Below, in pieces: positions 56,048 to 64,000 of a DNA stretch of 64,000 nt. How positions within the stretch are numbered: the first letter of the stretch is position 1; each line of letters opens with the position of its first letter. Position numbers and translations under genes: made by a program. The notes beneath the pieces were generated by a model. It searched no databases. It worked only from the letters and a program-made list of their open reading frames with translations, and was not told the DNA's origin. The stretch is from Archivesica marissinica (Eukaryota > Mollusca > Bivalvia > Venerida > Vesicomyidae), in assembly GCA_014843695.1 (NCBI GenBank), contig CM026397.1, forward strand, positions 51,091,611 to 51,155,610, written 5' to 3'.

Positions 56048-59000
56048 TTAGAGTTTTTCCCGACAGTTTACTCTTTTTGCAAGTTCCATAAGGGGAATAT
56101 CATCTTCGCTATCAGAATCTGACCTTTCATTCCTCATTTTCTTAACTAATTTTGCAAGAGGCATGTTAATTTCGGAGTCATCGGACTCATTGACCTCATT
56201 ATCATTAATATTGACTTCTGGTTCAGAATCGGAAGACTCAAGTGGAATGACATAAGCAGCTTGTCTCAATATGCGGTCATCATGTTTTCTTGGAATTTTC
56301 CAATCAATTTTAGCTATCGTAATTGTTCAGCGTGGACCCTAGAGGTTGCCCCCGTTAACTGATTTAAAATAACGTATGACACTGGGCCTGTTTTCTCAAT
56401 TATTCGATAATATGGGGACCATTTTTGATCTAATTTTCCTAGTCTATAGTTAATATAGAACACGGGGTCACCTATGTCAAATTGAATTGATTTTGTACCT
56501 CTGTCCTCAAATTTAGCTTGGCGCTTTTTAGCCTTCTTAAGATTACTCCTAACCCTAACAAAAGCTTTGTATTGCTCCTCAAGAGTAACTAAATGTAAAT
56601 CTTGACCCTGATATTTTCAGCGCGGTTTTAAGATATTGTCCACAGGCAAAACTACATCCCTATTGTACAAAAGGAAAAATGGTGAGTACTTGGATGATTC
56701 GCTGATATTAAAGCGAATGGCCGCCAAAGTTTGTTGCAAATGTAAATCCCACGTTTCTTGTCTGTCAGACAGTTTTTTAGACAACACATCGTGCAGGGCA
56801 CGATGGAAACGTTCGACCTTGGCATTTGATTGTGGGTGATACACGCTTGTCTTAACATGGTCTATTTTTAGAAGATCTAATGTTTCTTTAACAATTTTGT
56901 TTACATTCTCACTGCCATTATCCGTAACAATTTGAAGTGGACATCCAAATCTAGGGAATATTTCTTCAATTAATAAATGAGCTACAGTCTCAGCAGTTTT
57001 GTCCGGTACACTAAATGCCTCAGGCCATCCGGAAAACCAATCAACAAATGCAATTATGTACTTATTACCTGAGAGACTAGTCACATAAGGTCCACTTAAG
57101 TCTAGACTAACCTTAGCCCACGGATAAGGCGGTATGTCAGCCTCTTGTAATGGTTGTCTAACATTTTGTAAAGACCGTGTTTGACAAAGGGTACACATAG
57201 TAACATATTCATGTACTTCCTTAAAGAGATTTTGCCAGTAATATTTTTGTTTAATGGAATCAAAGGTTCTCTGTACTCACATGTGTCCATTTGATTACTA
57301 TTTGCTTCAAGTGCAAAGGAACATACATCCTTAACCAAAGGTCATTTTCAGGGTTGGACAAATAATAAAGTATGTCATCAACTACAAGGTGATGTCTCTG
57401 TAATTCTTTCCTTCCATTCCCATTTAAAACTAATTTTTTGGTTTCAACTATGACCTCATCTTTCGATTGCTCCGTAACCATGTCAACTCCTTCAGACAAA
57501 CTTAACAACTCAGTGCCCTCAGGTTTTCTTAAAGTATCGACTTCAGGTAAATTGCAGCTTGCAAATGCCTTTGGATCAAAATATGTAGAGTCCAATACAT
57601 TAACCTCAAACAAGTTATCATTGACATCAAGTTCCGTGTCACATTGTACATCATTGTCATTATCATTGATGGGCAATGATGATGTATTACTTGGATGCCT
57701 TGCCAATAAATCAGCACAAGTGTTTGTAATGCCAGGTATGTATTCAATTGTACAATTGTAACCCGACATTGTCAAAGCCCAAAGCTGTATCTGTTTGTTC
57801 TGCATCGGGGACTCAAATAAATATTTGAGAGGCTTATGATCTGTTTTGATTACAAATTGTGCATTGTGTAAATAGTAATCAAGTTTTGATGATGCATAAT
57901 GTATTGCATAAGCTTCTCTTTCAACTGTTGACCATTTGCATTGACTTCTGCTAAGCTTGTGAGACAAGTAGTATATAGGCTTCTCTTCCCCCTCACACAT
58001 TTGAGTGAGACATGCCCCGACACAAGTGTGGCTTGCATCTGTGTACAATGTATAAGGTAGACTAGAGTTGGGATAAGTTAAGAGTGGGACAATGGCTAAG
58101 CTTTCTTTCAGATAATCAAAAGCTTTTTGATGTACATTGGTCCATTTAAAGTGTGCATGTTTTCTTGTCAACGCTATGATTGGCTCCGCTATTTGAGAAT
58201 AGTTTAGAAGGAACCGACGATAATATGAACTCATTCCTAAGAATGACCTGACCTCCCTCACACAAGTAGGAGTAGGCAAAGTTCTAATTGCTTCAACCTT
58301 TTTCTGATCTGGCTTGATGCCATCTTCATTGATTGTAAATCCTAAGTATCGTGTTTCTGTTTGTAGGAAACTGCACTTTTTCAACTTCAGTTTTAGATGG
58401 TATGAACGTAACCTTTCAAAAACCATGTTTATGTGCTGCATGTGTTCCTCAAATGTTGCACTAAATATCAAAATGTCATCTAAGTACGCAGTACTAAAGT
58501 CGTTGTAACCTTGAAGTACGACCGACATAAGTTCCTGGAATATAGCAGGGGTATTGGAAAGACCAAAGGGCATTACCCTGAACTCGTATAAGCCTTTGAA
58601 AGTGGTAAAGGCCGTTTTCTCTTGATCTTTAGGATCCATGGCAACTTGCCAGTAACCGCTTTTCAAATCTAAACTTGTGAAGTACTTTGCCTTACCAAGC
58701 AATGCCAAGATGTCATCTATCAAAGGCAAAAGGAACGAATTGTTCTTTGTTATTTGGTTTAATTTTCGAAATTATACACAAAACCGTTTTGTTCCATCCT
58801 TTTTATCAACAATAACGACAGGAAAAGACCATGGTGACCTAGATCTTTGAATGACACCTGCGTCTAGCATTTCGTCAATTGCTTTACTAATTATTTGCCT
58901 ATTGTTTATGGGAGCCCTGTACGGTCTCAATTTAATGGGTTCATGGTTTCCTACATCTACTTTCATTTTTACAACGTTTGTATGACCTAGTTCTGAGTCA

Positions 59001-59176
59001 CTACTTGCAAATAAATCCCGGTTTTTCATGACCATTATTTTTAGATTTGATCTATATTCGTCAGGTGCATCCAGATCTAGCAAATCTATGACCTTGGGAA
59101 GTTGATTTTTATCAAATATGGTGTTGACATTTTTGACATTTGTATCAGATGCTCTTGAAAGTTGCGCTACAAGTGT
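56048..59176 (-). pseudogene. Ty3/Gypsy pol, disrupted (RT, RNase H, integrase)
   Basis: Read on the minus strand from 59,176. First comes the linker and start of the reverse transcriptase (LRPYRAPINNRQIISKAIDE, SPWSFPVVIVDKKDGTKRF). An in-frame TAA follows at 58,772, then the RT core (YFTSLDLKSGYWQVAM, MPFGLSNTPAIFQ, YLDDILIFS) and RNase H (YTLYTDASHTCVGACL, KTDHKPLKYLF). Frameshifts lie near 57,260-57,340, before the integrase with its D,D,E residues (VSLDLSGPY, IVTDNGSENVN, NAKVERFHRALHDVL). A C-terminal module (LGKLDQKWSPYYRIIEKTGP) and an acidic end follow. Protease and gag are absent upstream: the frame runs directly into the inverted repeat of the 59,178-63,202 element, whose sequence supplies a spurious MGTHFSSHT start. 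Confidence 0.9.
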
Positions 59177-59177
59177 A

Positions 59178-59476
59178 TGGCTGGAGAAATGGGTTCCCAT
59201 GCACCCCCCCTAAAACTAAATTCTAAAATGATTTATAGCACCCCTAGGACATATACTTGAAGAATATTGATGATACCGCTGGAAAAAAATGTCCCACGGG
59301 GTCATAATTAGCATATTTCCAAGATGGCCGCCATCCGCATCAATTAAAAGGCTAGGTGAGATATCTCAGTAATTACTGAGCCGATTTTGATGATCTTGGT
59401 GTCCATATTATGGTTTTTTGGGGTGCTGAATTGATTCCCATGGTTTTCAAACCAATTGGAGGTCAAGGTCACATAA
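59178..59476 (+). repeat. Left terminal inverted repeat
   Basis: Inverted partner of 62,905-63,202. Begins TGGCTGGAG. Confidence 0.92.
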
Positions 59477-59541
59477 ATAAGATGAAGCTCAAAGCAATTT
59501 CGCTTTATTTTCACTTTCCAACATGCGTTATTATCCCAGAG

Positions 59542-62533
59542 ATGAACATCCAGATCTCTCCCTCAGCTCTCCTCAACCTCATCAAGTCCTGCACACGCCA
59601 GCACCGTAACCTCACTATACAGGATGCTTCAACCCTTACCATCATCCAACAATACCTAGATTACCAGGACAAAGTCCGCAAGGGGCACCTTGGGAAAACT
59701 GCAGTCTTCTGGCTGTCAGTCATGGACCATCAGCGGCTGGTCTTCATGCTCATAAATGCTGTGAAGACAAACAATCGGAAGCTCTTCCATGTGTACAATG
59801 GGAAGATGGCCAACCTGTTCTTCGCATACGATGGACCAAACTACTCAAGGTATTTTATAACTTCAATAAGATAGAGGGTTCGATTTTGAAACTTAATTTG
59901 ATTCAGAAAAAGTCTGAAAAATACAATAATAGTTTACATCCATTAGATTCCTTTTTTCATCCACATGTATCTGTCATGGTTTGAGGTTTTCATGACCAAC
60001 CTGGAGCTCAGCCATCCATGTACCATGTAGCTCATTGACAGTGGAGTCATTGCTGTGGTTAGGTCTCTCATCCCAGGGTCGCTGTGTGCAGTGGACAAGG
60101 CAATGGAGGAGACCTTCATGAAGTTCGCCAAATCCTCAGGTAAATCTGAAGAGCATGACTATGACATGTCCAGTTTTACATGCATGAGTTGCATGCAACC
60201 ATTTGTTATGAATAAACAATCATCTCCTGTCTGATTTCCAGGTGGTCTCCTTGGCATCTTCAAGATGTTTGGGGCATACCAGCGCTGGTGCCGCACTACA
60301 TCTACTCGGGCCCAGTACTTTGAAAAACTGTTGGAAATGTGTGACATGGTGGATGATCCTGAATGTCCCAAGGCTGGCAAGCACCGGGATCTGGAGAAGG
60401 CCAACATCAAGAAGAGTGAAGAGGCAGTGCAGCAAACTGAGGCTGCAATACGGAACTTCCTGAATCCCTTCAGCATCCCAGTCCCCGAGAACCCAGTGAA
60501 TGACAGGCTCTACGCACTGCACTCTGGTGCACCTGTTCCGTTTGAGGTGGAGATTGATACGATGCGAGCTGGTGCACTGGGTGAGCAGCAAAACTTGAAT
60601 TTCATCAAGGAGAGACTCAAGAATCATGAAAAGAACTTCTTCGATCCCATCAAACGCCAGAAGCTGCTGACTATGGAGCATGCCAGTAAGAAAGTCATTC
60701 TCACCACATCACAGGGAAAGGTGAATAACTTTGTATACAATAATCAATGAAGTGTATTCTTACTAGCCTGTATTTGTGTGATGTCATGCTATATGATTTG
60801 ATGTTTGATAAGTTGTCATTATTGTGTTGCAGCTCATCCAGTACCAGGAGCAGAGTAACCTGGCCTTCACACTGCTGATCAAGTCACAGCTGCTTGATGA
60901 ACCACTCAACCTGGATGAGCTGATGCGATACTGCCTCTCACCTGTACCTCACTGCCTTGGTACCCCTGATGGGTTCTTTGCCAAAACAAACAAGGCAACC
61001 ATGATGCACTATGTCGTGGAGGAAAGAACAGATGAAGTGCCATACCCTAAGGACTCCTTCTTCATCCAAGATGGAAACGCGCTGTTCTATGCCCTGATCA
61101 ACATGCCCCCGACATTTGGTGACATCTGCCTCCAGATTCTAGACCAAATGGTGGCAAAGAAGAACTTTATCTTCTCCACTGACTCCTACCACATGGACTC
61201 AATTAAGGCACAGGAGAGGCTAAGACGTGGTTTTGATGAGAAGTTCCTAGTAGAGGGTCCTGCCACACAGAAGCCCAAGGACTTCAAGCATTTCCTAGCC
61301 AATGACTTGAACAAGGTGCAGCTATGCTAGCTGCTGCTAAAGGTCTGGGGAAGCAGTAAAGCTATGTCACGGCTACAGAAGTGTCAGACGGCTGCTGTAT
61401 TCGTAGAGGGGAAGCTCATCAGCTAGTGTCATTAAATGGAGAGGTAAGATGATATTTGACTTATTATGCACTACCTTAGTACCATGATATGAGATCTTTT
61501 AATCTTAAACGTTTGCCTACATACATGAAGTACTCTTCTTCATTTCAGGTCAAGGTAACAGAGATCCATTCTCTGCAATCAGATCAGGAAGAGACAGACA
61601 CCCGCATTGTCATCTATCTTCACTATGCTGAGAAGCTTGGCTTCAAGTCAGCAGTCGTGCGTTCACCTGACTCAGACATCTTTTTCATCCTCCTCCTTCA
61701 TGCACATGAGCTCACACTCACTGTCTACCTTGACACTGGGACAGGCAAACACCGAAGGCTCATCAACATCAGTGAGCTAGCAGATGAACTGGGCAAGGAT
61801 TGGTGTTCTACTCTCCTTGGCTTCTATGTGTTCTCGGGGGAGGACTGTACCAGTGCCTTTAAGGGCAAGGGGAAGGTGGCACCACTGAAGAACCTCCAGA
61901 AGAATCCCAAGTTTCAAAAGGCTTTCAGGTAAATTGTACTTGCATGTAAATAATGATATGTTCACATAGAAGTGTTGTTTCAAATAAATTGTACTTGTAA
62001 TCATATTGCATATACTCTGTTGCAGGCAGCTCGGTGTGGCATGGAAGGTGGCCTCAGAGGTGCTGGAGCAGTTGGAGGCCTTCACCTGTACTATGTATGG
62101 TCAAGCCCGTGAGATTTCTGTAGACATGGTGAGGAGCAAGCTCCTCAAGAAAATGGTGGGAGAGGACAACACATTGAACTCCAAGTCAAAGGTTAACATG
62201 GTTCGCTTGCCTCCATGCCAGGACTCACTCATCCCTCATATACAACGAGTCAACCACCGTGTGGCCTGCTACAGGCATGCTGCAGAGCCATTCTTTGAGC
62301 GCCCAAAACCATATGATGAAGATCAAGGGTGGCTGAAGAGAGAGAAGGGGGTGATCGAGCCTGTGGGGTCAATTGGCCCTATCTTGCCCACATCACTCAT
62401 TGACCTCTTGGACACTGATGACACTGAAAATCATTACAACCAGCAAGAGTACGAAGATACTGAGCCATATCAGGAGGAAGAAATGGAGATAGATGATGAT
62501 CATCTTCTCATGGATGCAGAGGATGACTCTTAG
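59542..62533 (+). pseudogene. XPG/PIN-like nuclease gene of the long-TIR element (6 exons, disrupted)
   Basis: Deduced exons: 59542-59849, 59967-60139, 60242-60720, 60833-61443, 61549-61928, 62026-62533. Their phases join consistently; the sum is 2,459 nt, one short of 820 codons. Exon 5 carries the diagnostic core: SDQEETDTRIVIYLHYAEK, VVRSPDSDIFFILLL and, about 75 residues on, FSGEDCTSAFKGKGK. This reproduces the XPG-I/FEN1 pattern (Glu/Asp helix, S-x-D-x-D strand, G-x-D plus Gly-rich H3TH turn), so a metal-dependent structure-specific nuclease is inferred. Exon 3 has KMFGAYQRWCRTTSTRAQ and FLNPFSIPVPENP; exon 4 has SPVPHCLGTPDGFFAKTNKA, SFFIQDGNALFYAL and IFSTDSYHMDSIKA. These are segments of a multi-copy metazoan protein family I recall as uncharacterised. 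The C-terminus is acidic. Damage: intron 1 acceptor reads AT instead of AG (59,965-59,966), a stop in exon 2 (about 60,030), TAG in exon 4 (about 61,328), and a one-base loss near 61,413. Confidence 0.75.
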
Positions 62534-62904
62534 ACTTTGCTTGAATGTCACTCATGGAAGCTGATAATGACTTCACTACTGTATCATTTATAAATTTGAA
62601 AGGGTTCAGTTGTCTCTCTATGTCTTGCTCATGAGTTATTAAATTATGAGTCATAAATTGTTATCACTTGCACATAGATCAAAAGGCTAAGTGTCCATAA
62701 TAGATACATTGTGTCACCTTGAAGATGAACTTCCCTATGATGTTGACAACAAAGTGTCTTGTTAGTTGGAATAATAAGAAAAATATTTAGAGCTATAAGT
62801 AAGCTTCAGTCTCCATTTTTATGGGAACAGGGTAAAAAATAACACATGTCGGAAGGTGAAAATAAAGCGATTTTTAACAAATATTGCGTTTACCTTCGTC
62901 TGAA

Positions 62905-63202
62905 TTATGTGACCTTGACCTACAATTGGTTTGAAAACCATGGCAATCAATTCAGCACCCCAAAAACCATAATATGGACACCAAGATCATCAAAATCGGC
63001 TCAGTAATTACTGAGATATCTCACCTAGCCTTTTAATGGATGCGGATGGCGGCCATCTTGGAAATATGCTAATTATGACCCCGTGGGACATTTTTTTCCA
63101 GCGGTAACATCAATATTCTTCAAGTATATGTCCTAGGGGTGCTATAAATCATTTTAGAATTTAGTTTTAGGGGGGGTGCATGGGAACCCATTTCTCCAGC
63201 CA
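62905..63202 (-). repeat. Right terminal inverted repeat
   Basis: Reverse complement of 59,178-59,476, ending CTCCAGCCA followed by TA. Confidence 0.92.
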
Positions 63203-63204
63203 TA

Positions 63205-64000
63205 CTATATGGTATATATAGGGTTGTCGCCCCTGTGTAGTTGATTGTCAGTCTTGATTGATTGTGGAGTTGCATTTACATTCATATATTTAAATACCTG
63301 CCCAATTTATAGAGGCATTAGCTGACATTTGGAGTTAGCGTACGCCGCATCCTGTTTGTAAATTAATTTGTTGATTATTAGGGTTCAGCGATAACTGATT
63401 GGTAGCCTACCTGTATGATAGCCAAGCCTAAATGCTTATAAGCAATATTGAATTTTTTTTTAATTAGATCAATATATCTGTTATCACGACCTGGTGATTA
63501 GTACCCTACATCTTTGAGTATATCCGGTAATACCGTACATAGTTACGCACTAGACGTTACCGTATATCATTGTGTATTACACGATCATATTGTACACGCA
63601 TACAATTACTGCATACATTATTTGCAAGTTGTGCACATACAAAGACCGTATATATTGGTATACCACACATATGATACACATTACTTGCATACTATAATAC
63701 GTTACCGTATACATACTAGATATTAGTCAGATATTACAGTACCGACGATTTCATATAGGACCGTGTGATTCGCGTACAACTAACATGTTCGCTAATTGTT
63801 TGGAGAAACATTTCTCTTCTACATGGTTTGTATTGGACCAGTATCAGTATTGTACTTGAAATGTATCATTTTGTGAGTTATTGAAATGATTTGAACTATA
63901 AGGGTGGATTGATTATCTGAATTATTTGGTTTCAGGTGAATAGGATTCGGATTTACCAACGTTATTGTGACAATGCAACTTAATTGAATTTGCGAATATT
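63205..64000. other. No gene seen
   Basis: Flank of the long-TIR element. It does not continue the Gypsy pol frame that abuts the left TIR. Short ORF 63,514-63,726 (Tyr/His-rich) follows from AT/TAC-rich composition. Confidence 0.4.

Larger units (their letters stand above)
59178..63202 (+). mobile_element. About 4-kb DNA-transposon-like element with 299-bp TIRs
   Basis: The left repeat 59,178-59,476 and right repeat 62,905-63,202 are inverted copies with about five differences by eye. Weaker similarity continues inward to about 59,535 and 62,830. The outer ends are TGGCTGGAGAAATGGGTTCC and its complement, flanked by TA on both sides (a possible TA target duplication). The repeats contain nested palindromes (gagatatctc, cagtaattactg) and 'aagatggccgccatc'. 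Inside is one six-exon gene on the plus strand with no sign of a DDE transposase. The size, TIRs and gene together make it a plausible autonomous-type element of a class I cannot name. Confidence 0.85.

Noticed and set aside
60159..60681. Minus-strand ORFs of 105 and 153 codons
   Set aside because: Shadows of exon 3 of the XPG-like gene, which has splice-supported phase on the plus strand.

Overview
The window is eukaryotic, AT-rich, intron-containing animal DNA. Its repeat content (V-type tRNA-derived SINEs, CR1/Jockey-like LINE tails, a Gypsy element, palindromic TTAA MITEs, very long minisatellites) suggests a mollusc, most likely a bivalve. The species cannot be fixed from the sequence. 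Host coding content is sparse: two paralogous small secreted or membrane Gly/Ser/Tyr-rich genes and one intronless GT61 glycosyltransferase. Almost everything else is repeats.

Layout. About 80-8,345 and about 28,655-40,200 are two copies of one segmental duplication. Each carries a four-exon gene: signal-peptide exon, 60-nt exon, repeat-rich exon, and a 34-nt exon holding the stop codon. The splice phases agree exactly in both copies. Copy 1 gained minisatellites in introns 1 and 3. Copy 2 gained about 5 kb of nested LINEs in intron 1 and a SINE plus (CAA)n in intron 2. Between the copies lie decayed relics of an XPG-like transposon gene (9.1-10.8 kb and 16.0-16.6 kb, minus strand), a 20-bp satellite (10.9-16.0 kb) split by a LINE fragment, a 38-bp satellite (19.9-23.3 kb) with higher-order structure, MITEs, SINEs and GA microsatellite.

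From 40.2 to 46.5 kb there are 44-bp, 33-bp and 39-bp arrays around an exactly 1,000-base N gap. The gap is flanked by sequences that look identical by eye, so assembly there is suspect. The GT61 gene is at 49,390-50,751 (minus strand). At 54.5-59.2 kb there is a broken Gypsy element whose gag and pol fragments converge.

The most interesting object is at 59,178-63,202. It is a roughly 4-kb element with nearly identical 299-bp terminal inverted repeats, enclosing a six-exon gene of about 820 codons. One exon looks like the catalytic core of an XPG/FEN1-type (PIN-fold) nuclease, and I see no DDE transposase. This copy carries a damaged splice acceptor, two stops and a one-base frameshift. All assignments come from reading the sequence; no database search was possible.
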